In this document: one piece after another, positions 1 to 8,477 of the stretch | How positions within the stretch are numbered: position 1 is the first letter of the stretch | Layout of the letters: the number at the start of each line of letters is the position of its first letter | NCBI GenBank assembly: GCA_022792175.1 | Contig: JAAWAN010000032.1 | Span: forward strand, 62,001-126,000 | Direction of reading: 5' to 3' | DNA from: Provencibacterium sp. | GTDB lineage: Bacteria > Bacillota > Clostridia > Oscillospirales > Ruminococcaceae | DNA length: 64,000 bases | Notes under the pieces: generated by a model | Database searches by the model: none | Told to the model about the DNA's origin: nothing | Seen by the model: only the letters and a program-made list of their open reading frames with translations | Position numbers and translations under genes: made by a program

Positions 1-119
1 CGGCTCCTCCCGCCGCTCCTGCCCCTCCCGCCGGTTGCGCGGTTGTTTTTTGTGCACAGCTTATCCCTCCTTACTCCCGCTATGTATATGCGCCGAAGGA
101 GGGAGATAGACATCCCTTC

Positions 120-147
120 ATAAATCCGCCCTTTGCGCCATAATCAT
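120..147 (+). promoter_or_regulatory. Possible SigmaE-type promoter of ylbJ
   Basis: An ATA core (120-122, in TTCATAAA) lies 16 nt before CATAATCAT (139-147), close to the sporulation SigmaE pattern (ATA, 16-18 nt, CATA-rich -10). The implied transcript start is about 30 nt before the ATG at 187. In Bacillus subtilis ylbJ belongs to the SigmaE regulon, so the position fits. The -10 matches only in part. The stretch before it (1-119) shows no gene. Confidence 0.4.
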
Positions 148-186
148 AAGACGAAAATCGGATTTCAATAAGGAGGGAAGGATCCT

Positions 187-1344
187 ATGAAAAGGCTCCT
201 TCATGCCGGAGGGCAGGCTCTATACTGTGCTGTGTGCGTCGCGCTGTGTGCCGCGCTGCTGTTTCGAGGCGATACGGTGCGCGAGGGGGTGAAGGCGGGG
301 CTGACGGCCTGCGCCCAGGTCGTTATTCCCTCGCTCTATCTGTTTATGGCTCTCAGCGGCACCATTGCCCAGAGCCGGACGGGAGAACTCCTCAGCCGCC
401 CGCTCTCGCTGCTGACCCGCCGGGTATTAAAGCTTCCCGCCTGCATGGGCCCGGCGGTGCTGTTGAGCGCCATCGGCGGCTATCCGGTCGGAGCCAAGAC
501 CATCGCCATCCTGCTCGAGCGCAGGCAGATTGCCCGGGAGGATGCCGAGCGCGCACTCTGCTTTTGCTGCAACGCCGGCCCCTCCTTTGTGATTACGGCG
601 GTAGGCGCTCACCTGCTCGCAAGCGCACGCGCGGGGGCCATACTGCTCTTTATCCATCTGCTCTGCTCGCTTTTTATCGGCATTTTCCTTTCGCTGCGCC
701 TGCCGGTTCCGGCAAAAAGGGAGCGCCCGGCGGAGGGGCTGCCCTTCGGAGAAGCATTCATTCTCGGGGTAAACGGCGCCACCTCCGGCATTCTTACCAT
801 CTGTGCCTATGTGGTCATCTTTTCCGCTTTAGGGGCGCTGCTGCGCGAAAGCGGAATTTTCGTTCGGCTTTCCTTCCTGCTCTCCCCCCTTCTGCCGCCC
901 TCAGAGGCGGCAGAAACGCTCGGCGCCCTTTTTCTCGGGCTGATGGAGGTTACCACCGGCTGCATGGCGGCGGCCGCTCTGCCGGGAAGGCTGCCGCTTC
1001 TGCTGCTCCCCTTTTTCATCTCCTTCGCCGGGCTTTCCATCTTTTTTCAGATCCGGGCAACGCTGCAGCCCTACCGGCTGCGTTTTGCGCCCTTTCTTTT
1101 CTGCCGGGTGCTGCATGGGCTTTTGAGCGCCCTGCTCAGCTACCCGCTGCTGCGGCTGGAAAGCAGCGCAGCCGCCGCCTTTAAAAGCGCGGCCGCCGCC
1201 ATCCCCTACCGCACGCCGAATACCCCCTCCGTTACCCTGCTGATGCTGGCTGTCAGCGCTATGACGCTATGGAGCCTGGCCCCTTCGGGAAAGACAAAGG
1301 AGGAAGCGGGAGGAAAGCCGGCGAAAAAGAAAATAAACCGGTAG
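187..1344 (+). CDS. ylbJ: Sporulation integral membrane protein, YlbJ-like
   Basis: A 385-residue polytopic membrane protein with long hydrophobic segments throughout. It carries the two glycine-rich half-helix motifs of the nucleoside-recognition (Gate) fold seen in YlbJ and spore-maturation proteins: GGYPVGAK near 97-104 and NAGPSFV near 129-135. In Bacillus, YlbJ is needed for normal spore development; its substrate is unknown. The start has a strong AAGGAGGGAAGG site seven nt upstream. The C-terminal 20 residues are lysine-rich and probably cytoplasmic. It is transcribed alone: a promoter candidate lies upstream and a terminator hairpin about 100 nt downstream. The related SpoVV/SpmA-type Gate proteins are alternatives, but length and motif order fit YlbJ best. 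Its presence is the main sign that the organism makes spores. Confidence 0.75.
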   Translation: MKRLLHAGGQALYCAVCVALCAALLFRGDTVREGVKAGLTACAQVVIPSLYLFMALSGTIAQSRTGELLSRPLSLLTRRVLKLPACMGPAVLLSAIGGYPVGAKTIAILLERRQIAREDAERALCFCCNAGPSFVITAVGAHLLASARAGAILLFIHLLCSLFIGIFLSLRLPVPAKRERPAEGLPFGEAFILGVNGATSGILTICAYVVIFSALGALLRESGIFVRLSFLLSPLLPPSEAAETLGALFLGLMEVTTGCMAAAALPGRLPLLLLPFFISFAGLSIFFQIRATLQPYRLRFAPFLFCRVLHGLLSALLSYPLLRLESSAAAAFKSAAAAIPYRTPNTPSVTLLMLAVSAMTLWSLAPSGKTKEEAGGKPAKKKINR

Positions 1345-1443
1345 TAATTTTCTGCCGTTTCTGGTAAAATGGGATTATTGAAAAGGCACTTCCGGAAAAG
1401 CGACGGCCCAAATTTCGCGCCCAAAGGCGTGAAACCGCGCTTT

Positions 1444-1477
1444 TTCCGGTTCCTGCAACCGGAAGGGTGTTTTTTTA
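1444..1477 (+). terminator. Rho-independent terminator after ylbJ
   Basis: An 8-bp perfect stem (TTCCGGTT / AACCGGAA, 5-nt loop) is followed by GGGTG and a run of seven T. It ends the ylbJ transcript. The only conventional in-frame start for the next gene (GTG at 1467) sits inside this terminator, which argues against that start. Confidence 0.7.
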
Positions 1478-1562
1478 CGTCTTTGGGCTCCGCTCGATTT
1501 CTCCGACAAAGAGAGAGTCGGGCACGATAAAAATCATCTGTCTATCAAGGGAGGAATCCGCC

Positions 1563-1781
1563 ATCTTTCGTGCCAGCTATTTTTCCAGCGACATCCCGCC
1601 CGCCTGCACCTACTGCCGATATGGCTTCCCCTCCCGGGACAGTGAGCGCATTCTCTGCGAGCGGGTGGGCATTGTACCGCCGGATTATTCCTGCAGGCGC
1701 TTCATCTATTGCCCGCTCAAACGCATTCCCAAACGAGCGCCCAAGCTGCCCAGCTATACCAAGGAAGATTTTGAACTGTAG
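1563..1781 (+). CDS. Small conserved four-cysteine protein (hypothetical)
   Basis: A 72-residue protein with CxxC (residues 15/18), C32 and C44, a spacing that suggests a small zinc- or Fe-S-binding fold, and a basic PLKRIPKRAP segment before a DFxL C-terminus. I recall similar short proteins from Oscillospiraceae genomes, but they have no assigned function. The start is odd. The reading frame has no ATG or TTG, and its GTG (1467) lies in the upstream terminator. A strong AAGGGAGGA site (1547-1555) stands seven nt before an ATC codon at 1563, exactly where the conserved domain begins. I therefore annotate an ATC start, although this rests on context only. The gene ends 15 nt before the amidase lipoprotein gene and probably shares its transcript. 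Confidence 0.6.
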   Translation: MFRASYFSSDIPPACTYCRYGFPSRDSERILCERVGIVPPDYSCRRFIYCPLKRIPKRAPKLPSYTKEDFEL

Positions 1782-1796
1782 GAGGTCCCCCTTTCC

Positions 1797-4619
1797 ATGA
1801 ACAGAAAACTCAGTGGTCCCCTCTGCCTGCTGCTTGCCGCCTGCCTGCTGCTTTGTGCCTGCATGGGGCCCCGCACAGCCCTCAAAACCGGCGGCGAGGA
1901 CCCTTCTCAGCCGGCAGAGGCCCCTCTGCCGGAGGTGCTGCGCGCCGTTACCCTCTCCTTTGCCGATTATCCGAAGAATGCCAAAAATGCCGATGAACTG
2001 AAGCAGGCGGCGCAGAAAATCTGCGAGCAGGCAGCGCTCTGCAGCATGAACGCCCTGTTTTATGAGGTAACGGCGGATGGGGAGGCGCTCTGGCCCTCAG
2101 ATGTCCTTCCTCAGAGTGAGGATATTCCCCAGGGCGGCGACCCGCTTGCGGCGCTTATCGAGGCGGCCGCCGGAGAGAATATCGCCGTTTACGCGCTGCT
2201 CACCCCCTACATAGCCGGTCGCACGGGCCAAAATGCCCCGCGCGGCTCGCTGCGCCATCAGCACCCCGAAGCGACCGTTTCTCTGGCGGACGGCGGCGTT
2301 TACTACCGGCCGAGCCACCCGCTGGTACACGGGCAAACGGTGCAGGCGGCCTGTGAGCTCAGCAGCCGCTATACCCTCTCCGGGCTGCTGCTGGGGGATG
2401 TGGATACCTCCCCCGTCAGCGATTATGTCGGCTACTACACCTACCTGACTGCTCTTGTTTCGGATATCCGCGATGCGGCGCGTTCGGCAAAGGGGACGGG
2501 GATGCAGGTGGGCCTCGCGCTCTCCTCGGATGCGCCCGACAGCCAAAATCGGACCGCCTTTTTAAACGAATGCTGCCGGCAGGGGATCGCCTTTTTAACG
2601 CTGAGCCTGCATGAGAATACATCCGGCGGCCTCTCCTCCGGCTGCGCCGGGGCGCTGACCGGCTGCCGGCAGGCGGCCGGGGAATATGCGGCCGCCCTTT
2701 ATCCCGCCCTCTCTGAGGATGAGTTCTCGGAAAAAGAAGTGGGCGAGGCGCTGTTTATCTGCAACCAGCTGGGGCTTTCCGGAGGGGTTATTGAAGGCTA
2801 TACCGCGCTCTCAGAAAACAACAGCTATATGCAGACGCTCATTCCGATGCTCTACCTTTCAGGCAGCCTGCTGCCCGAAGGCGATCTGTCCTTCCCAAAG
2901 ACCTTCCGCGTTACCCGCCCGCTGGATGGGGCCCGCCTGACGCTGGACTCCTCCTGGAGCACCTACTTCATCACCGGCACCTCCAATCCGGACGAGCCGG
3001 TCTACTTTGAAGAGGAGGAGATTGAACGCGCCGGAAAGGACGGGCTGTTCGGCGTTCTGGTCGAGCTGGAGGATGGAGAAAACACCTTCACCTTCCGCCA
3101 GGGGGAGGAGGAGGTTACTGCCACTATCTACCGCCGCCCGCCGGATGAAACCAGCAAAATCCGCAAAATCAGTACCTATATCAGCTCCAGCTCGCCCGGC
3201 TCGGTCGTTTTACAACCCTATGGGCCGCAGGTCGTGACGCAGGATATCCCGATGCTCTTTCAGTGCACCGCCCCCGCCGGCGGAACGGTGAACGCCATCT
3301 TAAACGGGGAGCGCTATGAGCTCGAGCAGCTGGTGGCCGCTGAGGATGGCACTCCCGTCACCTTCCGCAAGCAGGTCCGCATCCCCGCGCCGCAGGCAGA
3401 TAAAGTCGTCAGTATCGGCTATGTCACCTATGAGCTGGAATTTGAAGGAGAGATAAGCGAAGCGAAAGCCCCGGGCGAGGTGTTTTTAGTGGGCGAAAAC
3501 CGTCAGCCGGTGGTGCGCGTGTGCGAAGGGATGGGCAATGTTTTAAATGAAGGACTGCAGGGCGGCGATTTTATGACCACCCTTAAAACCGGTAGTACCG
3601 CCATCGTTACCGGCATGCTCGGTAACTATTTTCAGACCTCCTTCGGCGGATATATCCACCGCAAGGAGGTGGAGGTGCTTACCGACCTGCCCAGCGCCGA
3701 CAATGAGATTTCCTCTCTGGAATGGTTTCCCGCAAATGAGCGGGGGGAGGAGCGGCTGGTGCTGCATGGCAGCGTTCCCCCCTCCTTCATTGTCGACAGA
3801 GGAGAAGGAGAGGGCTTTATCATTCGCCTTTTCGACTGCTTTGGGGCAGAAAGCGGCCCGATAGAAATCGACAGCCGGTTTTTTGCCTCCCTCTCGGCGC
3901 AAAACGATGGGGACGGCACCCTCACCCTCACCTTTAAGCCGGGAATGGAGGAATATTTTGGCTACAACGTCAGCTATGACGGCAACGATACCATTCTGCT
4001 TTTCCGCGATAAGCCGCAGCTCTCGGAGAAAATTTTCCGGCCGCTTACCGGGCTTCGCATCGTTGTAGATCCCGGCCATGGTGCGAACGATGTCGGTGCC
4101 ATGGGCGTTCCGGGCATCACCGGCCCGACCGAAAAAAACGTTAATCTCTATGCAGCGCATATTGCCGCCCGGTTGCTCGAGGCGATGGGGGCCGAGGTAT
4201 TTATGACGCGCGAGACGGACGAGGACTTTTTAGAGCTGCACGAACGCGTGCGCTTCACCGAGCAGCACGAGGCTGATCTCTTCCTCTCCTTTCATCACAA
4301 TTCCGCCTCTGAGTCCATAGACCCTCACCGGGTGCAGGGAACCTGGGTGTTTTACTATAACGCCATCTCCGAGGACATCGCTGAAACCTATCTGCAGTAT
4401 ATCGCCGAAGCCGCAGGGCGCAGGGCGCAGGGAACGGAAAACGCCTACTATGTCGTCTGCCGCAATACGCTGGCCCCTTCGGTGCTGCTGGAGCTGGGAT
4501 TTATGCCCAACCCGCAGGAATATGCGGAAATCTGCAATTCGCAGACGATGTTCTCTGTGGCGCGCGCCGTCTGCGAGGCAACGGTTGACTATATCGGCAG
4601 CCTGCACCCGGCACAGTAA
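1797..4619 (+). CDS. Lipoprotein N-acetylmuramoyl-L-alanine amidase with GHL10-like domain
   Basis: A 940-residue envelope protein. The N-terminus is a lipoprotein signal ending in LLCAC (lipidated Cys22 likely). Residues ~45-365 resemble the GHL10/DUF187 glycoside-hydrolase-like TIM barrel (LFYEVTADGEALWPSD, then GGDPLAALIEAA). Residues ~370-450 look Ig-like and ~575-635 SH3-like. Residues ~750-935 are an Amidase_3 zinc domain: DPGHG with His761, Glu779 in TEKNVNL, His833 in SFHHN, and catalytic Glu899 in LLELGFM. The amidase cleaves the bond between MurNAc and the stem peptide. The GHL10 region may act on, or bind, the glycan strand. AGGAGG ends about 11 nt before the ATG. Such proteins act outside the membrane in wall turnover, cell separation or spore cortex remodelling; which one applies here cannot be told. 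Confidence 0.85.
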   Translation: MNRKLSGPLCLLLAACLLLCACMGPRTALKTGGEDPSQPAEAPLPEVLRAVTLSFADYPKNAKNADELKQAAQKICEQAALCSMNALFYEVTADGEALWPSDVLPQSEDIPQGGDPLAALIEAAAGENIAVYALLTPYIAGRTGQNAPRGSLRHQHPEATVSLADGGVYYRPSHPLVHGQTVQAACELSSRYTLSGLLLGDVDTSPVSDYVGYYTYLTALVSDIRDAARSAKGTGMQVGLALSSDAPDSQNRTAFLNECCRQGIAFLTLSLHENTSGGLSSGCAGALTGCRQAAGEYAAALYPALSEDEFSEKEVGEALFICNQLGLSGGVIEGYTALSENNSYMQTLIPMLYLSGSLLPEGDLSFPKTFRVTRPLDGARLTLDSSWSTYFITGTSNPDEPVYFEEEEIERAGKDGLFGVLVELEDGENTFTFRQGEEEVTATIYRRPPDETSKIRKISTYISSSSPGSVVLQPYGPQVVTQDIPMLFQCTAPAGGTVNAILNGERYELEQLVAAEDGTPVTFRKQVRIPAPQADKVVSIGYVTYELEFEGEISEAKAPGEVFLVGENRQPVVRVCEGMGNVLNEGLQGGDFMTTLKTGSTAIVTGMLGNYFQTSFGGYIHRKEVEVLTDLPSADNEISSLEWFPANERGEERLVLHGSVPPSFIVDRGEGEGFIIRLFDCFGAESGPIEIDSRFFASLSAQNDGDGTLTLTFKPGMEEYFGYNVSYDGNDTILLFRDKPQLSEKIFRPLTGLRIVVDPGHGANDVGAMGVPGITGPTEKNVNLYAAHIAARLLEAMGAEVFMTRETDEDFLELHERVRFTEQHEADLFLSFHHNSASESIDPHRVQGTWVFYYNAISEDIAETYLQYIAEAAGRRAQGTENAYYVVCRNTLAPSVLLELGFMPNPQEYAEICNSQTMFSVARAVCEATVDYIGSLHPAQ

Positions 4620-4671
4620 ATTTTTTCCTCTGCTTTTTCGGCATTTGCTGCTTTTTCTTTTCGATAACGGC

Positions 4672-4700
4672 TGGACAAATTCATCGGTACATATTATAAT
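4672..4700 (+). promoter_or_regulatory. SigmaA-type promoter of the chemoreceptor gene
   Basis: TGGACA (4672-4677) and TATAAT (4695-4700) are separated by 17 nt. The leader to the ATG at 4860 is about 150 nt, longer than needed, and holds a short inverted repeat (CTGCAG TA CTGCAG near 4730). No known riboswitch consensus was recognised in it. Confidence 0.7.
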
Positions 4701-4859
4701 GAAAACAGTATGGCATCATATCCTGCAGTACTGCAGCTGTGGAATATGAGAATGGCTTACATAAGGAAGGGAGCGATTGGAGCATCCAAAGCGGGAGGTG
4801 CGGGCAGGTTGCCTTCTGCTGGCGCAGTCTGTTATAAAATTTGAGGGAGGAGTTTACTC

Positions 4860-6635
4860 ATGTTTAAGAGCATGAATATTAAAAAGAAACTGATTGTTGC
4901 TTTTGTTGTCATCCTGGCTTTGACCAGCATTTCCGGAATTACATCGGTATTTATCACCAGTTCGGTCAATTCCCGCTACTCTGCGGCGATCAAAAACTAT
5001 GGCTTCGCACAGGGCGATATCGGCAAACTGATGACCTGCATCTCCAGTATCAATACCAGCGTACATGATTCTGTCAGCTATCTGGACGATGCATCCCTTA
5101 AAGAAGCGCAGCAGACCTACAGCACCCAGATTGGCCGGATTGATGAGCTTTTCGACAACGTGGAGATTACCCTTCAGACCCAGACCACCAAAAACTTTTT
5201 CAGCAATGCAAAAAGCACCTGGGAAAAATACCGCCCGCTCGCTGAGCAGCTGATGACCGAGGGGAACACAAACGATTCCGCCACCATTCTCCAGGTTCAG
5301 CAGAAGCTTGCTGCACAGCTTAATCCCCTCTATGACGAGTTGGATGACAGCCTGACCGCCATTATGGACGATAAGGTCAACAGCGGGAATGCGCTGGAAG
5401 TCGAGCTGAGCAGAAGCATTATGCTCTCGGTTGCTTTCATTATTTTCATGATTGTTGTCGCGCTGCTTGTCTGCCTGGTGCTGGGCGCCAGAATTGCCAA
5501 TGGCATCGCCCTGCCAATTCAGGCCTGCGCCAAGCGTTTGAGCGATCTTGCACAGGGCGATTTGACGTCCCCTGTTCCCTCCTATGACGGGCAGGATGAA
5601 ACGGGACTTCTTTCCCGCTCCACCCGCGAAATTGTCGAAGGCCTTATGGATATTATTAAAGACGAAAAATATCTGCTCGAAGAGATGGGCCACGGCAACT
5701 TTGACCTGCACACCACCTGTGAGGAGCGCTATGTCGGCGATTTTCAGGCGATTCTTCTGGCCATCCGCACGATTAACACCAATCTGAGCAATACCCTCAG
5801 CCAGATCAACATCAATTCCGAGCAGGTCTCCAATGGCTCCGATCAGGTTTCCAGCGCGGCACAGAACCTCTCTCAGGGCGCTGTTGAGCAGGCGAGCGCG
5901 GTGGAAGAGCTTGCCACTACCATTTCTGAAATTTCCGTCCAGATTGGCAGCAACGCTGAAAACGCCGTTACCGCCAGCGAAAAGGCCCGCGAAGTTGGCG
6001 ATGAGATGGAAATCAGCAAGCAGGAGATGGAGCGCATGATCGCGGCGATGAACGAGATCAACGCCAGCTCGCAGGAAATCAGCAAAATTATTAAGACGAT
6101 TGAGGATATCGCTTTCCAGACTAATATTCTGGCTCTGAACGCAGCCGTTGAGGCTGCGCGCGCAGGCAGCGCCGGCAAGGGCTTTGCCGTTGTAGCCGAT
6201 GAGGTTCGCAACCTTGCCTCCAAGAGTGCCGAAGCCTCGAAGAGCACCTCTGACCTGATTGTCGCTTCCACCAAGGCAGTAACCAACGGCATGCAGATTG
6301 CGGATAAGACGGCCCAATCGCTGCTCGGTGCCGTAGATGGGGTGCGTCAGGTGGTCGATATCGTTAACAAAATTTCGGATGCCTCCCGCGAGCAGTCTGA
6401 TTCGGTTGAGCAGGTAACCCACAATGTGGATCAGATTTCCGGCGTTGTTCAGACCAATTCAGCAACGGCTCAGGAATGCGCTGCTACCAGCGAAGAACTC
6501 AACAGCCAGGCGCAGATGCTCAAGACGCTGGTCGGCCGCTTCAAGCTTAAGGTAATGGGGCTGGATGACCATGTAGAAGTGCCTGCTTCGAGCGATTCCT
6601 ATTCCTCCTTCGATTATGGCGACAGCAAATATTAA
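4860..6635 (+). CDS. Methyl-accepting chemotaxis protein
   Basis: A 591-residue transmembrane chemoreceptor. An N-terminal membrane segment (~10-30) is followed by a ~160-residue extracytoplasmic four-helix-bundle-type sensor ([16 protein letters not shown]-like helical sequence), a second membrane segment (~188-212), HAMP (~213-265) and the long cytoplasmic signalling coiled coil. The signalling hairpin tip around 415-450 reads [20 protein letters not shown], the CheA/CheW contact region. It has no C-terminal NWETF-type pentapeptide; it ends DSKY. It detects a stimulus in or outside the envelope and controls CheA. No flagellar or che genes are in the window, so its ligand and partners cannot be inferred. 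GGGAGGAG precedes the ATG by about seven nt. Confidence 0.95.
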   Translation: MFKSMNIKKKLIVAFVVILALTSISGITSVFITSSVNSRYSAAIKNYGFAQGDIGKLMTCISSINTSVHDSVSYLDDASLKEAQQTYSTQIGRIDELFDNVEITLQTQTTKNFFSNAKSTWEKYRPLAEQLMTEGNTNDSATILQVQQKLAAQLNPLYDELDDSLTAIMDDKVNSGNALEVELSRSIMLSVAFIIFMIVVALLVCLVLGARIANGIALPIQACAKRLSDLAQGDLTSPVPSYDGQDETGLLSRSTREIVEGLMDIIKDEKYLLEEMGHGNFDLHTTCEERYVGDFQAILLAIRTINTNLSNTLSQININSEQVSNGSDQVSSAAQNLSQGAVEQASAVEELATTISEISVQIGSNAENAVTASEKAREVGDEMEISKQEMERMIAAMNEINASSQEISKIIKTIEDIAFQTNILALNAAVEAARAGSAGKGFAVVADEVRNLASKSAEASKSTSDLIVASTKAVTNGMQIADKTAQSLLGAVDGVRQVVDIVNKISDASREQSDSVEQVTHNVDQISGVVQTNSATAQECAATSEELNSQAQMLKTLVGRFKLKVMGLDDHVEVPASSDSYSSFDYGDSKY

Positions 6636-6670
6636 AAACGGTTTTACAGCTATATATAATCTATTCAGCT

Positions 6671-6704
6671 CGAAGAGGCCCCGGCTATAGCCGGGGCCTC
6701 TTCG
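6671..6704 (+). terminator. Perfect 34-nt hairpin after the chemoreceptor gene
   Basis: CGAAGAGGCCCCGGC and its exact complement flank a TATA loop. It sits 35 nt after the chemoreceptor stop and probably ends that transcript, though there is no T-run on either side. The rest of the 353-nt gap (6636-6988) holds no gene that I can see. Confidence 0.55.
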
Positions 6705-6911
6705 GCCTGTGCCGCCATCGTTAAAAAACCCAAATGCTTCTTTTCAGTTTGGCGCAGCGGGCCGCTGCCCTGCCGCACCCGACTTCATAGAAAATCCATA
6801 TGGAACAGCTCGTTTATCAGCAGGCCCTTGAGCTGTTAAGCGAATAAGCACTCCCCCCTTTTTCGGCTGCATTAGCTCCCGCCTATTCCCGGGCTATGCC
6901 TTCCCCAGAAG

Positions 6912-6952
6912 AAAATTCCGGGCATATTCCAAAGGGAATACACCCGGAAAAT
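6912..6952 (-). terminator. Terminator of the minus-strand esterase gene
   Basis: On the minus strand TTCCGGGTGTATTCC pairs with GGAATATGCCCGGAA and is followed by TTTTC. It lies 37 nt past the stop of the alpha/beta hydrolase at 6989. Confidence 0.55.
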
Positions 6953-6988
6953 ATCTCTATTTCATAGGAAGGCCGCCTTTGAAAGCGC

Positions 6989-7801
6989 TTAGGGACGAAA
7001 AGCAAACCGGTCATCCAGCCAGGCAATCGCTAAATCCATCCATGGGGCACTGCGCGGCTCCGGCGTGCCCACCTCTTCATTGCAGAGCGACAGGCCATGT
7101 CCGCCATGGTTAAACAGATGGCATTCAAACGGAACCTTCGCTCTCTGCAGGGCGTCGGCAAGCAGCAGGGAATTTTCCACTGGAACGGCCGGATCCTCTA
7201 CCGTGTGCCAGACAAAGGCAGGCGCTGTATCGGCATCTACCCGTTTTTCCAGTTTGAAATAGCGCAGTAGCCGCTCATCTCCGCCTGTCAGGTTATCAAA
7301 GGAACCGCGGTGGGCAAATTCGCCCGGCGTAATCACCGGATAGCAGAGGAGCATCGCATCCGGCCGCTCCGGTTTTTTCCCGCCGCGCTCCTCCTGCAGC
7401 TCTGCATCCTTCCAGAGAATGCCGCTCGAGGCTGCCAGATGGCCCCCCGCTGAAAAACCGCAGACCGCTATCTGATTCGGTATAATTCCCCATTCCTCCG
7501 CATGCTGGCGGATGATGGCCAGCGCCTCTGCCACCTCGCTCAGCGCCTGCAGCCCGACTGCTGGCTTTCCTTCTCCGCCGACCGAATAATCCAGAATAAA
7601 TGCATGATAGCCATGCGACAGGAATTTAAAGGCAATGGGATCTGATTCCCTCTCGGAAACGAACTGATAAGCACCGCCCGGCAATACCAGCACGCAGGGC
7701 CGGCAGACTCTGCCCGGCAGGCTCTGCGGATACTGGTCATGCAGATAGCCTGTCATCCTGCCGGCATTTTTATGCAGCGGCGCAATCTCTATGATCTTCA
7801 T
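6989..7801 (-). CDS. Alpha/beta-hydrolase, acetyl-esterase type
   Basis: A 270-residue cytoplasmic esterase of the BD-FAE/acetyl-xylan-esterase-like group. Oxyanion-type PGGAY at 41-45, nucleophile Ser117 in CGFSAGG, acid Asp203 in HTVEDPAVP and His235 in NHGGHG complete the triad. The frame is open further upstream, but ATG at 7801 has a GAGGGGATT site and begins the conserved MKIIEI start. Members remove acetyl or other acyl groups from sugars or small esters. In a genome this rich in glycosidases, deacetylation of plant or host glycans is the likely role, but no substrate is shown by the sequence. It seems monocistronic, with its own terminator. Confidence 0.8.
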   Translation of the reverse strand: MKIIEIAPLHKNAGRMTGYLHDQYPQSLPGRVCRPCVLVLPGGAYQFVSERESDPIAFKFLSHGYHAFILDYSVGGEGKPAVGLQALSEVAEALAIIRQHAEEWGIIPNQIAVCGFSAGGHLAASSGILWKDAELQEERGGKKPERPDAMLLCYPVITPGEFAHRGSFDNLTGGDERLLRYFKLEKRVDADTAPAFVWHTVEDPAVPVENSLLLADALQRAKVPFECHLFNHGGHGLSLCNEEVGTPEPRSAPWMDLAIAWLDDRFAFRP

Positions 7802-7941
7802 ATAATCCCCTCTTTTTTGCTTTTGGCCGGCAGCCGCATCCGGCCCTTTTTCTCTTATATTACCACAAAAAGGCTTCCCTGTTAAGCAGCTTTTTGGCTT
7901 TTCATCATGATTTTTTGTCCGCCGCCCAAAACCCTCTTGCA

Positions 7942-7983
7942 CAAAAAATAGCCCGGGGTCAGGCATTGCCTGGCTCCGGGCTG
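7942..7983 (-). terminator. Terminator of the epimerase/membrane-protein operon
   Basis: On the minus strand AGCCCGGAGCCAGG pairs with CCTGACCCCGGGCT and is followed by ATTTTTTG. It lies just past the stop of the membrane protein at 8000. Confidence 0.7.
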
Positions 7984-7999
7984 CTGGTTTAAGTCCTTT

Positions 8000-8440
8000 T
8001 CAGATTTGCTTGACCGCCTGCGTGCGTACCTGCGAGGGGATGGCGTCCTCATCAGGCAGTTCCTCTTTCCCGGCAAGGGCATAGCGGCTGCTGGAATAAT
8101 GCAGCAGCAAAACCAGAACAACGTTGAGAAAGGGAGCGATCAGCGTACCGGTAATGATCAATTCAAAGCTCGAGACATCGGTTGGATTGAAAATGGACAG
8201 ATAAATGAGGTTAAAAACCGCAAGAGCTGCATCCAGCAGATAATAAGCGGTCATCTCACTGCGCCGTACCCACGACACATATTTTTTAACAATGAGCACC
8301 ATCGCGCCCACAATCATCACCCCTCGCAGCGCCAGAACCATCGTCGGCAGCGAGGTAGTCCCCACAGTCAGTACGATCCCCATCACCAATGAAGCTGCCA
8401 GGGTTTCGACTGCCATGAGATAGAACATGAATTTTTTCAT
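8000..8440 (-). CDS. Small four-helix membrane protein (hypothetical)
   Basis: A 146-residue protein with four hydrophobic helices (about 3-22, 33-51, 65-85 and 95-115) and a polar C-terminal tail ending in AVKQI. ATG at 8440 follows a TGGAGG site; the longer open frame upstream is read-through into the preceding gene. It begins 37 nt after the LacX-type epimerase stop and shares its promoter and terminator. I recognise no family motif. It could be a small transporter subunit, a sensor or a structural protein; there is no evidence for any of these. Confidence 0.7.
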   Translation of the reverse strand: MKKFMFYLMAVETLAASLVMGIVLTVGTTSLPTMVLALRGVMIVGAMVLIVKKYVSWVRRSEMTAYYLLDAALAVFNLIYLSIFNPTDVSSFELIITGTLIAPFLNVVLVLLLHYSSSRYALAGKEELPDEDAIPSQVRTQAVKQI

Positions 8441-8477
8441 AAAACCTCCAATAGCCACAGTCAGACTTAAACCAAAG

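Noticed and set aside
1467-1562. GTG at 1467 as start of the small cysteine protein
   Set aside because: It lies inside a rho-independent terminator and would add an unconserved 32-residue stretch; the ribosome binding site at 1547 fits the later start.
4854-6422. 522-codon open frame opposite the chemoreceptor gene
   Set aside because: It is the antisense shadow of a clear chemoreceptor; it has no ribosome binding site and no motif.
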